DNA of 64,000 nucleotides from Opitutia bacterium (GCA_947461205.1 CANHJG010000006.1:1-64000); one strand, 5' to 3'; counted from the first letter of the stretch, positions 43,707-52,789 are shown. Notes: generated by a model from the sequence alone, not told the origin. Numbers and translations: made by a program.

Positions 43707-45266
43707 TCAGCGCAGCCCAGTCACCCAATAATACCAGTCGTGGGGACTGTGATACGTGTGCAGCGTGCACCCCGGAACGCGGGAGAAATTTCCCGGATAA
43801 TCCGCCACCAGTTTCGCGTCAAACCGGGCCGCGAACAACGAGAGATTATACGCGTTCCACTCGTCGTTAAAGTCGGTGATGCGCAACAGCACCGGGCGCC
43901 GGTCGGCCTGCAGCCGGGCCGCCAGCTCGATGAGCGGGCCGTCGTTCAGCAAACTCACCTCCTTCCATTCCTCGCCCGGATAGCGCTGTTTCAGCGCCGC
44001 CTCGAACGCCATGTGCCGGTCCGAGCCCGCCCCTGAAAACTCCTCGGCCAGCAACGGCGCGGTCAGGCGCAGCCCCGGCGCCGCGCAGACGGCGAAAACC
44101 GCCGATGCCGCCACCGCTCTCGCCCACCCCGGCGCCCGCACCCGCCGCCCGATCGCCTCGACGGTCGCCGCCGCCCCCACCGCGGCAAGCACGAGAAAAA
44201 GCGGCAACACATGGCTCAGGTTACGCTCGAAGAAAACCGTGCGCGTCGCAAAATAGCCGGCGAAGAGCACCACCGGCCCGAGCACGAGCGCCAGCTCCGC
44301 CCAGCGCCGCCGCCCCGCCAACACCCCGACGCCGACCGCCCCGCAGGCGAGCAACGGCCAGCCCAGGGTCGCCACGTAATACGCGCCCACCATGTCCGCC
44401 ACCCGCCCCCCGTTGAGGTGGCTGTGCGGCGGATGCAGCCCCGCATATTGGTTCATCAGGAACTCGATCCCGTTCACGAACGCTGCCGGATTCGCCACCG
44501 CCCCCGGCGCCCCGGCGGCAAAACCCACCAAGCCTCCCACCGGCACAATCACCAGCGCCCACCCACGCACCCGGCCCGACAAACCGCGCCACGCCGCGAA
44601 CACCGGCACCAAGGGCAGCCACGCGAGCAGCGCCATCGAAACCTTGCACGCCACGAGCAGCCCGACCGTCAGCGCCGCTCCCGCGACCGCCGGCAGACTC
44701 AACTTTTCCCGCGGCCAGCCGATCGCCACCAGCGCCATCGTCAGCGCCGTCACAAACGCCTCCGGCCGCGAGTAGTGCGCGTCCTGCACGAGTTGCACCG
44801 CCCCCGCCGTCAACAGCCCCGCGCCGAGCGCCGCCGTCCGCCCGCCGTTCCGCTCCGCCAGCCGCATCGCCTGCCCCACGACCAGCGTCGCGAGCAAGAC
44901 CGAAAAAAACCGATACACCCAAAACCCCTCGTCCTCGGACCGCCATCCCAGCGTGCCCGGCACAAGCTTGACGAATCGGTAAAACCAATACGTCGCATAC
45001 AGGTGCGACGAAAAGTTATATTGGTCGTAGCGCAGGTCCGTCCCGAGCGTCGGCGCTTTCGCCCAGTTCGTGTCCAGATCCCCCGACTGCCGCATGTGCC
45101 GCACGACCTCGACCGTGATCGTCTCGTCCGGATGACCGTAGCCGCCATGGTAAAAGGCCGCCCTCAGTCCGAACCCGAGCACCACCATCGCCGCCGCCGC
45201 GATCCACCACGTCAGGCGTCCCCACCCGCGCGTCTCCCCAGTTTGTTCTGCGCGTGCCGCCCCCAT
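43707..45266 (-). CDS. GT39/ArnT-like polytopic glycosyltransferase
   Basis: 519 residues with about ten to eleven hydrophobic segments. The first periplasmic loop after helix 1 contains YHGGYGHPDETITVEVVRHM, where GT-C transferases such as ArnT or protein mannosyltransferases carry catalytic acidic residues. A second acidic/aromatic loop holds DQYNFSSHLYATYWFYRF. The C-terminal part is a soluble periplasmic domain. Likely role: transfer of a sugar from a polyprenyl-phosphate donor to an envelope acceptor (inference from family). It reads leftwards, 4 bp after a GNAT gene, so the two are cotranscribed. Confidence 0.72.
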   Translation of the reverse strand: MGAARAEQTGETRGWGRLTWWIAAAAMVVLGFGLRAAFYHGGYGHPDETITVEVVRHMRQSGDLDTNWAKAPTLGTDLRYDQYNFSSHLYATYWFYRFVKLVPGTLGWRSEDEGFWVYRFFSVLLATLVVGQAMRLAERNGGRTAALGAGLLTAGAVQLVQDAHYSRPEAFVTALTMALVAIGWPREKLSLPAVAGAALTVGLLVACKVSMALLAWLPLVPVFAAWRGLSGRVRGWALVIVPVGGLVGFAAGAPGAVANPAAFVNGIEFLMNQYAGLHPPHSHLNGGRVADMVGAYYVATLGWPLLACGAVGVGVLAGRRRWAELALVLGPVVLFAGYFATRTVFFERNLSHVLPLFLVLAAVGAAATVEAIGRRVRAPGWARAVAASAVFAVCAAPGLRLTAPLLAEEFSGAGSDRHMAFEAALKQRYPGEEWKEVSLLNDGPLIELAARLQADRRPVLLRITDFNDEWNAYNLSLFAARFDAKLVADYPGNFSRVPGCTLHTYHSPHDWYYWVTGLR

Positions 45267-45270
45267 GCCG

Positions 45271-45684
45271 TCAGTCGTCCACCCGCCGCTGGCCCACGTT
45301 GACGAAATCTTCCGTCCCGAAACCCAGTTTCTCGTCGAACGCGATCACCGGCGGGTTGGTCGCGCGCACCTGCCGGTTGATCTTCGCGCACCCCTCCGCG
45401 CGGAGTATCCGCTCCGCCTTCACCATCCGCGCCCGCCCGGGCCCGCCACCCTGCCACGTCGGCGCCACCGCCAGCAAATTGATCCACCCGCGGTGGCCCT
45501 CGTAACCGATCCTGCACGTCGCCCCGGCCCGGCCGTCGGTCTCGCCGACGAGAAACCATTCCGGATTCACCGTCATCTTGCGGGCCATGTCTTTGCGCGG
45601 ATCGCTCCACCGCATCATCCCGCTCTCGCGCCACAACCCGATCACCGCCGCTTCGTCGGCCGTCTGGTCAGGACGAAGGGTCAT
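45271..45684 (-). CDS. GNAT family N-acetyltransferase, YpeA-like
   Basis: 137 residues. The N-terminal VIGLWRESGMMRWSDPRKDM and ERKM-like ARKMTVNPEWFLVGE blocks match the small YpeA-type acetyltransferases. The acetyl-CoA loop is QGGGPGRA in VAPTWQGGGPGRARM, preceded by GYEGHRGWINLLAV. The C-terminus (EKLGFGTEDFVNVGQR) is typical. The substrate is unknown. ATG 45684 was chosen; seven upstream codons in frame are not conserved. It lies 4 bp upstream of the GT39-type gene. Confidence 0.87.
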   Translation of the reverse strand: MTLRPDQTADEAAVIGLWRESGMMRWSDPRKDMARKMTVNPEWFLVGETDGRAGATCRIGYEGHRGWINLLAVAPTWQGGGPGRARMVKAERILRAEGCAKINRQVRATNPPVIAFDEKLGFGTEDFVNVGQRRVDD

Positions 45685-45908
45685 GGAGGTTCGCGGGCGT
45701 TTCACGGGAAGCGCGGAGCATGTTTCGGTGCGGCTAAATTACGAATCAATTTCCACCCGGCCCCGTCGCCGGAGAAACCCCGGTCGACCCGCTCCGCCGC
45801 CGCGGGGAGTCCCCGCGATCGCCGCACGCGGCGCCCCCCGCCCCCCGCCTTCGTCCGGCGGCGAGCGGACGGGAAACCGCCCGCCGCGCGCTCACGCGAC
45901 CACCGGCC

Positions 45909-47345
45909 TCACTTGTGATCCCAGGGCAGTTTCACGACGAGCTTCTCGTGCTTCCACACCTGGAACACATCGAACATTTTCCCCGGATTGAGGATGCCTT
46001 GCGGATCGAGCGCAGCCTTCACCGCCTGCATCGCCCGCACCTGCGCCGGCGAATGCTGGATCCGCAGGAACGGCGTCTTTGCCAATCCGATCCCGTGCTC
46101 GCCCGAAATCGCCCCGCCGAGCGCCACCACCGTTTCCATCAGCAGCTGCACCGCTTTTTCCGCCGCGCGCGTCTCTTGCTGGTCGGCGCGGTGATACATG
46201 ATGTTCACGTGAAGATTCCCGTCCGCGAGGTGCCCAAATGTCGGTACGTGCAGCCCCGACTCGCGCTTCAGCCGCTTCAAGAACTTCGCGAACTTCACGT
46301 AGCTCCGCATCGGAATCACGATATCCTCGTTCAGCTTCGCATCGCCCAACTCGAACATCGCCCCCGAGCACTTGCGCCGCACCGCCCAGAGTTGTTCCGC
46401 CTCCGCCCGGTCGCGCGCCACCCGGTGCCCCGTCGCGTGCCCGCCCGCCCACGCCAGCACCGCCGCACTCTGCTCCTCCACCTCGGCTCTCGAACCCGCC
46501 AACTCCAGCAAAATCACCGGGCGCCCCGCCTGCCCCTCGAACACGCTCCGCCCCGTCGCGCGCTCCGCGCACAACACGCTCTCGCGGTCCAAGAATTCGC
46601 AGATCGCCGGCTGCACCCGCGACCGAAACAGCGCCAGCGCCGCCTCCAGCGCCCGCGTCTCGTCGGGAAACGACGTCAACAACGTCCACCGCGCCGCCGG
46701 TAGCGGGATCAGTTTCAGCACCGCCCCCGTCACCACGCCGAGCATGCCTTCGCTCCCGATCCACAGATCGCGCATGTTGAAGCCCGCGGAAAACTTCTTT
46801 GTCGCCGTGCCCCACTCCACATATTCCCCCGTCGGCAAAAACCCCCGCAGCGCCACAATAAAATCCCGCGTCACGCCGTATTTCCCGCCGTGCATGCCGC
46901 CCGCGTTGCACGCGATGTTGCCGCCGATCGTGCAATACTCCTTCGACGACGGGTCGGGCGGATAAAACCAGCCCTTCGCCTCCGCCGCGCGCTGGATATC
47001 CGCCACCTTCGCCCCACACTGCACGTGCGCCATGCCCGCCTCTTCGTCGATCGTGATCTGGCTCAGCCCGAGCATGTCGATCACCCAGCCGCCGCGCACC
47101 GGTGCCGCCGCACCCGTCAGCGTTGTCCCGCGGCCGCGCGTCGTCACCGGCACGCCGTGCCGGTTCGCCCGCGCGAGCACCACGCCGATGTCGGCTTCCT
47201 TGGCCGGCGCGATCACGGCTTCCGGCAAGAACGGCAGCTTGCTGCTGTCAAACGAAGCGTAGTCCAGCGACACCGCGTCGGTGCGTACGACGCGCGCGCC
47301 GAGTTTGCGTTTGAGCTGGGCCGTGGCGGATAGAAATTGCTTCAT
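45909..47345 (-). CDS. glcD: FAD-linked oxidase, glycolate oxidase GlcD / D-lactate dehydrogenase type
   Basis: 478 residues. It oxidises a 2-hydroxy acid (glycolate or D-lactate) with FAD. The vanillyl-alcohol-oxidase-type FAD domain shows VTTRGRGTTLTGAAAP, YPPDPSSKEYCTIGGNIACN, GGKYGVTRDFI and WIGSEGMLGVVT. The C-terminal cap has FGHLADGNLHVNIMY, GAISGEHGIGLAK and LDPQGILNPGKMF. The Fe-S partner (GlcE/GlcF) is absent nearby, so it may act alone with a quinone. ATG 47345 gives MKQFLSATAQLKRKLG. It lies downstream of the broken glycosidase gene. Substrate unresolved. Confidence 0.88.
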   Translation of the reverse strand: MKQFLSATAQLKRKLGARVVRTDAVSLDYASFDSSKLPFLPEAVIAPAKEADIGVVLARANRHGVPVTTRGRGTTLTGAAAPVRGGWVIDMLGLSQITIDEEAGMAHVQCGAKVADIQRAAEAKGWFYPPDPSSKEYCTIGGNIACNAGGMHGGKYGVTRDFIVALRGFLPTGEYVEWGTATKKFSAGFNMRDLWIGSEGMLGVVTGAVLKLIPLPAARWTLLTSFPDETRALEAALALFRSRVQPAICEFLDRESVLCAERATGRSVFEGQAGRPVILLELAGSRAEVEEQSAAVLAWAGGHATGHRVARDRAEAEQLWAVRRKCSGAMFELGDAKLNEDIVIPMRSYVKFAKFLKRLKRESGLHVPTFGHLADGNLHVNIMYHRADQQETRAAEKAVQLLMETVVALGGAISGEHGIGLAKTPFLRIQHSPAQVRAMQAVKAALDPQGILNPGKMFDVFQVWKHEKLVVKLPWDHK

Positions 47346-47409
47346 GGAGGTGCCTGCACGCAGGCGACCCCAAGGTGAACCCGCCGGGCCACCGCCTGCA
47401 AGCCGGCTC

Positions 47410-48307
47410 CTACCGCGTCGCCGCTCCCGCACCCAGCGGCTTCGCCCAAACGCCGAAATTATTCCCGTTCGAACGCTGCCGACCGCCCTTCGCTCCGTCG
47501 CCGTTCTTGCCCGCCCCGGGCTTCGCCGCGCCGCCCGGAGGGTTCAGCCCCACCGCGCCGCCCGCCCCGCTCATCACCATCGCCGTCGAGCCGCCGCCAT
47601 CGAGATTTAGCCCGTCGTGCGCGCCGAACCGCCGCAGCCAGTCCGCCACCTCGCCCAACGTCGCCCCCATGCTGTAGCCCTCCTGCCGGCCATCGACCGT
47701 CAGCCAGATCAGATAACGCCCGTCCTTCGACACCCCCACCGCCGTGCGCGGATGCGCCGTGAGGATAAACTCCTTCGGCACCATCGCCGGCTTCGCCCCG
47801 CCGACCAGCACCGCCCCCGAGCCTGCCACCGCCGTCCACACCCCGTCGGTCGCGATCGGTTTTTCCGTCGACACGATGGACTGCGGTTGTCCTTCGTGAT
47901 CAGCAACCCGGTCGACCCCGAATGATACCGCACCTGCGGCGACCCGTTTCGCCCCGCGAAATCGCCAGACCGACGAGATCCTTTGCCCCCAGCGCACAAC
48001 TGGGCGGGAGAAAATTCGCATTGATCGCCACCTGCAATCCGTGACGCCCCAAAAACTCGCTCGTGCTCTCGCTGGTCGTCTCCAACGGCCGCTCCCCATT
48101 CGACGGCGTGGAGAAAAATTCGATGTCCGGATCGCCCAGATCCACCCGCACCGCGCTCACCTTCTGCAGCCGCGCCTCCGCCTGGTCGGGCTCGCCCGTC
48201 GCCCGCTCCACGCCTTGGAACAGCGGCGTCCACGCCCCGACCGTCACGGTCGCCATCACCGGCCCCGCGAGCACCGTCACCCCTAGGAACAGCCAAAGAC
48301 ACCTCAT
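47410..48307 (-). pseudogene. frameshifted phosphodiester glycosidase (NAGPA domain) secreted protein
   Basis: It starts at ATG 48307 with a signal peptide (MRCLWLFLGVTVLAGPVMAT) and proceeds through ERPLETTSESTSEFLGRHGL and LGAKDLVGLAISRGE. Then the protein continues in two other frames: SPQVRYHSGSTGLLITKDN (47897-47943), then QPQSIVSTEKPIATDGVWTA to the end. The C-terminal part has the domain hallmarks LNLDGGGSTAMVMSG and NNFGVWA. Two frameshifts therefore lie within about 60 bp (47890-47950). Rejoined it would be a normal ~290-residue secreted phosphodiester glycosidase-like protein. It could be recent decay or local sequencing error. Confidence 0.8.
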
Positions 48308-48463
48308 TTCACCCCATCAAATGCCCTCTTCCCCAACTGTTATGCGCGATTTGTCGCCCGCGCCCCCGCTCTCGCCCCGCCCCCTGTCGCTTAACGACAT
48401 GACCAACCTTTTGCTTCACTTCCCGCGGGCTCGTGTGCGACCCTCCCTTCTTCCTTTGCTGCC

Positions 48464-49444
48464 ATGACCAAAATCCTCCTCACCACCACCTCGTTCCAAG
48501 ACACCCCGGGCGAACACCACAAACTCCTTGCCGACACCGGCTGGGAAATCATCCGCGCCCGCGGGCCCCTCAACGAGGCCGACACCCTCGCTCTCGTCGG
48601 CGACATCGACGGCTACATCTGCGGCGATGATCTCATCACCCGCCAGGTCTTCGAAAAAGCCCTCCCGAAGCTGAAGGTCCTTTCCAAATACGGCATCGGC
48701 GTCGACAAGATTGACGTGAAGGCCTGCACCGAGTTCGGCATCCCGCTCCTGTTCACCCCGGGCGTGAACCACACCACCGTCGCCGAGCACACCTTTTTGC
48801 TCCTCCTCGCCCTCGAGAAAAACCTCCTCTTTCATACCGACTCCACCCGCGCCAACGGCTGGAAGCGCAAGACCGGCCACGAGCTCCTCGAAAAGACCAT
48901 CGGCATCGTCGGCCTCGGCCGCATCGGCAAGGAAGTCGCCATCCGCGCCCGCGCCTTCGGCATGAACGTCATCGCCTTCGACGTTTACTGGGACGAGAAA
49001 TTCGCCGCCGCCCACCAGGTCAAGCGCGCCGCTACCCTCGACGAGATCTTCGGCGCCTCCGACTACCTCTCCCTCCACACCAATCTCACCCCCGAGACGC
49101 GCGATATGATCTGCACCGCGTCGATCGCGAAGATGAAAAAGGGCGTCCTCATCCTCAACTGCGCCCGCGGCGAGATCGTCCACACCGCCGACATGGTCGC
49201 CGCCCTCCAGTCCGGCCAGGTCGGCGGCTACGGCACCGACGTCCTCGACGAAGAGCCGCCGACCCCCGACCACCCGCTCCTCAAGTTGCCCAACGTCGTC
49301 GTCACCCCGCACGTCGGCTCGCGCACCTACGAGAGCGTCGTCCGCCAGGCCACCGCCGCCGTGAAAAACCTCATCCTCGCGATGCACGGCGAAAAACCCC
49401 TCGCGCAGATCAACCCCGAGGTCCCGGTCAAGAAAGTCGTTTAA
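48464..49444 (+). CDS. D-2-hydroxyacid dehydrogenase, phosphoglycerate dehydrogenase-like
   Basis: 326 residues. NAD(P)-dependent oxidoreductase of the D-isomer-specific family. The nucleotide motif GLGRIG spans 150-155; the catalytic triad is R235 (NCARGEIV), E264 (DVLDEEPP) and H283 (VVTPHVGSRTYES). The last block has Ser-Arg where many members have (G/A)-(A/G). There is no ACT domain, so it is shorter than serine-pathway SerA of E. coli. Substrate unknown. A possible partner in the same region is the downstream Ldh2-type enzyme (126 bp later), also a 2-hydroxyacid dehydrogenase. Confidence 0.9.
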   Translation: MTKILLTTTSFQDTPGEHHKLLADTGWEIIRARGPLNEADTLALVGDIDGYICGDDLITRQVFEKALPKLKVLSKYGIGVDKIDVKACTEFGIPLLFTPGVNHTTVAEHTFLLLLALEKNLLFHTDSTRANGWKRKTGHELLEKTIGIVGLGRIGKEVAIRARAFGMNVIAFDVYWDEKFAAAHQVKRAATLDEIFGASDYLSLHTNLTPETRDMICTASIAKMKKGVLILNCARGEIVHTADMVAALQSGQVGGYGTDVLDEEPPTPDHPLLKLPNVVVTPHVGSRTYESVVRQATAAVKNLILAMHGEKPLAQINPEVPVKKVV

Positions 49445-49570
49445 GCCGAAGCCAGTTCAATCCCCGTCACAGCGAACACAGCGTGCTCACAGAGTTCACG
49501 AGCGATCCCTCCCAGCTAAATTCCTCTGTGGCTCTGTGACAAAATTCCGATTCCTCCCCCTCTAAATCCC

Positions 49571-50665
49571 ATGTCCGAAATCTTCTACGTCGTCCCCGAA
49601 GAACAACACAACGCCCTCGTCGCCGCCGCCTACAAAAAGCGCGGTTACGCGAAGGCCGAAGCCGAAGCCGGCGCGCGCTTCTGCGCCGACGCCTCCCGCC
49701 ACGGCATCCGCACCCACAACGGCCTCAAGGCCCTCCACCTCGACCACGTCTTCGGCTCCGGCTCCCAAGGCTGCGTCCCAAAAGCCAAGATCGAGAAAGT
49801 GAAAACCCGGTTCCGCGGCGCCGCCGTCTGGAACGCCAACAAAAAACTCGGCCAGGCCACCGGTTACGCCGCCATCGAGGAAGCCATCCGGCTCGCCGAC
49901 AAATACGGCGTCGGCATGGTCTCCGTCGACAACGCCTTCCACTACCTCTGGGGCGGCGGCTACGTCATGGACGCCGCCAAGCGCGGCTACATCGCTTACA
50001 CGAACTGCACCGCCGCCCTCGCGGAAGTCGTCCCCTTCGGCGGTAAATTCCCCACCCTCGGCACCAACCCCCACTCGTGGGGCTTCCCCACCACCGACGC
50101 CATCGGCTACCCCATCGTCATCGACTGGGCCACCTCCGTTGTCGCCATGGGCCGCGTCCAACAGCTCCTCCGCGAGGGCAAACAACTCCCCCCGAACGCC
50201 GCCGTCGACGCCAACGGCCAGCCCACCACGGACCCCGCCCAGGCGAAATACCTCATTCCGTTCGGCGCGCACAAAGGCTACGGCCTTGCGCTCATGAACG
50301 AGATCATCGGCGCCTTCATCGGCGGCTCGCTCCCCACCCTCCGCAACCGCTGGGACCAGGTCGGCGACGACAAGGGCACCTGCGCCTTCTTCTTCCAAGT
50401 CTGGCACCCCGACGCGATGAATGCCGGCGCCTTTGCCAAAGGCCGTAACCAGTCGCAGAACGTCAAAGCCGTCATCGCGGACATCCTCGGCCACGGCAAC
50501 GAGGCCTGCATGTTGCCCGGCCAGCTCGAAGCCGCCGCCGCCGCCCGCAGCGCGAAAAACGGCGGCCTGCTCTTCAGCGAAGCCGAGATCGCCGCCTTCA
50601 ACGAAATCGCCACCGAAACGCGCAAGCCGAAGTGGGTCCTCGCCGACCTCAAAGTCGCCGAGTAA
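49571..50665 (+). CDS. Ldh2 family oxidoreductase (malate/L-lactate/ureidoglycolate dehydrogenase-like)
   Basis: 364 residues. The YlbC/YiaK/ComC fold is unlike the classical Rossmann dehydrogenases. Blocks: ADASRHGIRTHNGLKAL (active-site region), VDNAFHYLWGGGYVMDAA, GTNPHSWGFPT, PIVIDWATSVVAMGRV and LIPFGAHKGYGLALMNEII, all typical. The family contains NAD(P)-dependent reductases of 2-oxo acids; specificity cannot be read from sequence. It follows the 2-hydroxyacid dehydrogenase and has a strong terminator 57 bp downstream, so the two may form an operon for one 2-hydroxy acid (inference). Confidence 0.9.
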   Translation: MSEIFYVVPEEQHNALVAAAYKKRGYAKAEAEAGARFCADASRHGIRTHNGLKALHLDHVFGSGSQGCVPKAKIEKVKTRFRGAAVWNANKKLGQATGYAAIEEAIRLADKYGVGMVSVDNAFHYLWGGGYVMDAAKRGYIAYTNCTAALAEVVPFGGKFPTLGTNPHSWGFPTTDAIGYPIVIDWATSVVAMGRVQQLLREGKQLPPNAAVDANGQPTTDPAQAKYLIPFGAHKGYGLALMNEIIGAFIGGSLPTLRNRWDQVGDDKGTCAFFFQVWHPDAMNAGAFAKGRNQSQNVKAVIADILGHGNEACMLPGQLEAAAAARSAKNGGLLFSEAEIAAFNEIATETRKPKWVLADLKVAE

Positions 50666-50721
50666 GTCTCCGCTATCTTCTTCGCAACGGAGCGGCGGTT
50701 TCTCACCGCCGCCCCTCGCTC

Positions 50722-50749
50722 AAGGCCGGCCCAAAACGCCGGCCTTTTT
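50722..50749 (+). terminator. intrinsic terminator after Ldh2-type gene
   Basis: Perfect 9-bp stem aaggccggc / gccggcctt (50722-50730 and 50738-50746), 7-nt loop ccaaaac, ending in a run of five T. A second small hairpin (gcggcggt/accgccgc) precedes it. Confidence 0.85.
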
Positions 50750-51169
50750 CACGCCCACGCCCCCCATCCTGGCGCGGCGCTTCAGCCCGCGCGCCCGCTT
50801 CTTAGCCCCCCCTCGCCCGCCACCTCACGACTCCGCAGATTCTCGCCTGCATCTGCCGCGCTTTCCTGAACAAATTCTTTTCACCGAGCAGCGCACCGAC
50901 TTCAGCCCCAGTGCTCCCAGAGCGAAACCAGCCAGCTCGCTCGGTGGCCTCTGTTTTGGGCTCTGTGCTCTGTGAAATCAGTTTGGTCAAGTTGCTGTAA
51001 ACTATCCGGGGCAGTCCCGCGGCCTCTTTCCGCCGAACGCTGACTCTGCGAAAAATCGCGCTGGATCGCACCCTTCATGATTTTAGTTTTGGCGTAAGGG
51101 CACTGCCGTGTATGCCTCCGTGCTTGGAGTCCTGAGTCGGAGTTCCGCCAAGGCTCGCCGCCCAAAAAC
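50750..51169. other. 420-bp intergenic region with ctctgtg-type short repeats
   Basis: No gene recognised. It contains cctctgttttgggctctg followed by tgctctgtgaaatc near 50948-50982, echoing ctctgtggctctgtgac near 49527-49543 in the gap between the two dehydrogenase genes. Otherwise I see no structured element. Confidence 0.4.
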
Positions 51170-51454
51170 ATGGAATCCCAACAAGATTTCCTCTTCGCCG
51201 ACGGCGCCGCTCCCGAGCTGCATCTCCCGGATCCGCGCTCGAATCTCTACGCCGACGTCGCCGGCCTCTGGCAGATCCCCGTCGGCCAATCCGTGCGCGT
51301 CGAGCTGACCGGCCACCAGTTTCCCGAACTCCGCGGTCGCCTCGAACTCGCCCGCGCCCCCGATCTCCCCCTCGACCGCCGCGAAACGCTCGCCCTCCGC
51401 ATCGGCAACATCGAGTTCACCAGCCGCCAGATCGCGGCCTGGTCGCTGCTCTGA
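51170..51454 (+). CDS. small protein of unknown function
   Basis: 94 residues, starting MESQQDFLFADGAAPELHLP and ending TSRQIAAWSLL. Codon usage has the high third-position G+C of neighbouring genes, and the sequence is varied and protein-like, with several beta-strand-like stretches (VGQSVRVELTGHQF, TLALRIGNIEF). No motif was recognised, and there is no signal peptide or membrane segment. It lies 96 bp upstream of tRNA-Arg. Real coding is likely; function unknown. Confidence 0.65.
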   Translation: MESQQDFLFADGAAPELHLPDPRSNLYADVAGLWQIPVGQSVRVELTGHQFPELRGRLELARAPDLPLDRRETLALRIGNIEFTSRQIAAWSLL

Positions 51455-51550
51455 GCCGTCCGTCCGCTCATTTCCGTCACGACGGTGCACGTCCGTGCTC
51501 GACCCGCCGCACGATCGGCTTAACCCTCCACGCTCGTTTCGCGCGATGCT

Positions 51551-51627
51551 GGACCCGTAGCTCAGCTGGATAGAGCACTTGGCTTCGAACCAAGGGGTCG
51601 GGGGTTCGAGTCCCTCCGGGTCCACCA
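51551..51627 (+). tRNA. tRNA-Arg (anticodon TCG), CCA encoded
   Basis: A complete cloverleaf: acceptor GGACCCG/CGGGTCC, D-arm GCTC...GAGC, anticodon stem CTTGG/CCAAG with loop CTTCGAA (anticodon TCG at 51585-51587, reads CGA and with wobble CGG), 5-nt variable loop, T-loop TTCGAGT on GGGGG/CCCTC, discriminator A at 51624, then encoded CCA. It lies between the 94-residue gene and lexA. Confidence 0.97.
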
Positions 51628-51853
51628 CCGTTGAGTCGCGCCGGCCTCCGTCCGCCCCACTCCGGCCTGATTCCGCCGGCCCCCGCCCGCACGCCGAACC
51701 CGGCGCGGCGGAGGAGCCCCCAACGCTGCCAGCACCACCCCCGACCCGTTGCTCGCCGTGGGGATAAACCAAGCCTCCCGAAATCGGCTACTCCTTGTTC
51801 CAACGCACCTGCGCGTCTGCGTCCCATTCTCCGCATTGCATTTTCCAAAACTA

Positions 51854-51869
51854 GTGTTCAATTGAACAC
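51854..51869 (+). promoter_or_regulatory. LexA operator (SOS box) of the lexA-imuA-imuB-dnaE2 cassette
   Basis: gtgttcaattgaacac is a perfect 16-bp palindrome ending 3 bp before the lexA ATG. It fits TGTTC-N4-GAACA, the LexA motif I recall being described for Verrucomicrobia and distinct from E. coli CTGT-N8-ACAG and Bacillus CGAAC-N4-GTTCG. Its position implies autoregulation and SOS induction of the whole cassette. Confidence 0.85.
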
Positions 51870-51872
51870 ATC

Positions 51873-52493
51873 ATGTCCGAAGCCCTCACCGACCGCCAAC
51901 AACAGGTCCTCGATTTCATCCAAGCTTACCAGCGCGAACACGGCGTCGCCCCCGTGCTCCGCGAGATCCAGCAACATTTCGGTTTCGCCAGCCCTTTCTC
52001 CGTCCAGCGCCACGTCGATGCGCTCGCCCAAAAAGGCGCCCTCCACCGCCTCGCCGGCAAAGCCCGCGGCCTCCTCCACCCCGCCCACCATCCGGGAGAC
52101 AGCGCCCTCATCCGCATTCCCCTCTACGGCATAATCCCCGCCGGCCTGCCCACCGCCAATGAACAGGAAGCCGATAGCCACATCTCCGTCGACGCCACCT
52201 CCCTCGGCGTCCGCCCCGACGCCAAACTTTTCGCCCTGCGCGTCCGCGGCGATTCCATGCTCGGCGCCCACATCGTCGAAAACGACGTCGTCTTCCTCAC
52301 GCCCCGCGAACCGCGCCCGCGCGATATCGTCGCCGCCCTCATCGATGGCGAATCGACCCTCAAGCGGTTTCTCCTCCAACGCGGCCGCCCCTTTCTCCAC
52401 GCCGAAAACCCCCGCTACCCCGACCTCCTCCCCGCCACCGAACTCATCATCCAGGGCGTCATGGTCGGCCTCCTCCGCACCGGCGCCGCCTGA
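51873..52493 (+). CDS. lexA: SOS repressor LexA
   Basis: 206 residues. N-terminal winged helix (1-68: LTDRQQQVLDFIQAYQREHG, IQQHFGFASPFSVQRHVDAL) and C-terminal S24 autoprotease. The self-cleavage site is A90-G91 (IIPAGLP); catalytic S128 (RGDSML) and K164 (STLKRF). RecA-stimulated cleavage relieves repression after DNA damage. The operator overlaps the leader. It heads a same-strand series (small ORF, imuA, imuB, dnaE2), the arrangement known for LexA-controlled mutagenesis cassettes. In the recognition helix, SPFSVQRH differs from the Proteobacterial SPNAAEEH, consistent with the different operator. Confidence 0.96.
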   Translation: MSEALTDRQQQVLDFIQAYQREHGVAPVLREIQQHFGFASPFSVQRHVDALAQKGALHRLAGKARGLLHPAHHPGDSALIRIPLYGIIPAGLPTANEQEADSHISVDATSLGVRPDAKLFALRVRGDSMLGAHIVENDVVFLTPREPRPRDIVAALIDGESTLKRFLLQRGRPFLHAENPRYPDLLPATELIIQGVMVGLLRTGAA

Positions 52494-52596
52494 TTTCGCC
52501 CCCTCGCTCCCGCGCCCAACCCGGCCTCGCCTGCCCACGCCCTCCGCTGTGCCCGCCGAATCGAAACACCCGCGCCCCCTTCAGCCCTTTTCGCCC

Positions 52597-52758
52597 ATGC
52601 ATTTTTTCCGCTCCCTCCTCCCCCGCCCCAACCGCCGCGCCACCCTGCTCGACCTTCATCGCCGCGGCGTCGTGCAAATCTTCCGCCGCCACTCGATTTT
52701 CCGCCTCTGGGAACCGCTCCGCGAACATCCCGCCCGCACCGACGCGTTCGCGGACTGA
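52597..52758 (+). CDS. putative 53-residue basic protein inside the SOS cassette
   Basis: The frame ATG 52597 to TGA gives 53 residues: a basic/aromatic N-terminus (MHFFRSLLPRPNRRATLLDL), then HRRGVVQIFRRHSIFRLWEP and a short acidic tail ending DAFAD. It is strongly Arg-rich with hydrophobic patches (possibly amphipathic helices), lies 103 bp after lexA and 31 bp before imuA, and is in the same transcriptional direction. No family was recognised. A non-coding spacer remains possible, but the sequence does not look like a random frame. Confidence 0.45.
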   Translation: MHFFRSLLPRPNRRATLLDLHRRGVVQIFRRHSIFRLWEPLREHPARTDAFAD

Positions 52759-52789
52759 GCCCGCGTGCACTCCGGCTTCCGCGCCTTCC

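Noticed and set aside
45685-45908. Small gene between the GNAT and GlcD-type genes
   Set aside because: No frame with reasonable composition or start; treated as an ordinary intergenic spacer.
51640-51872. Gene between tRNA-Arg and lexA
   Set aside because: Frames are short and Pro/Arg-rich; the only clear element is the LexA operator.
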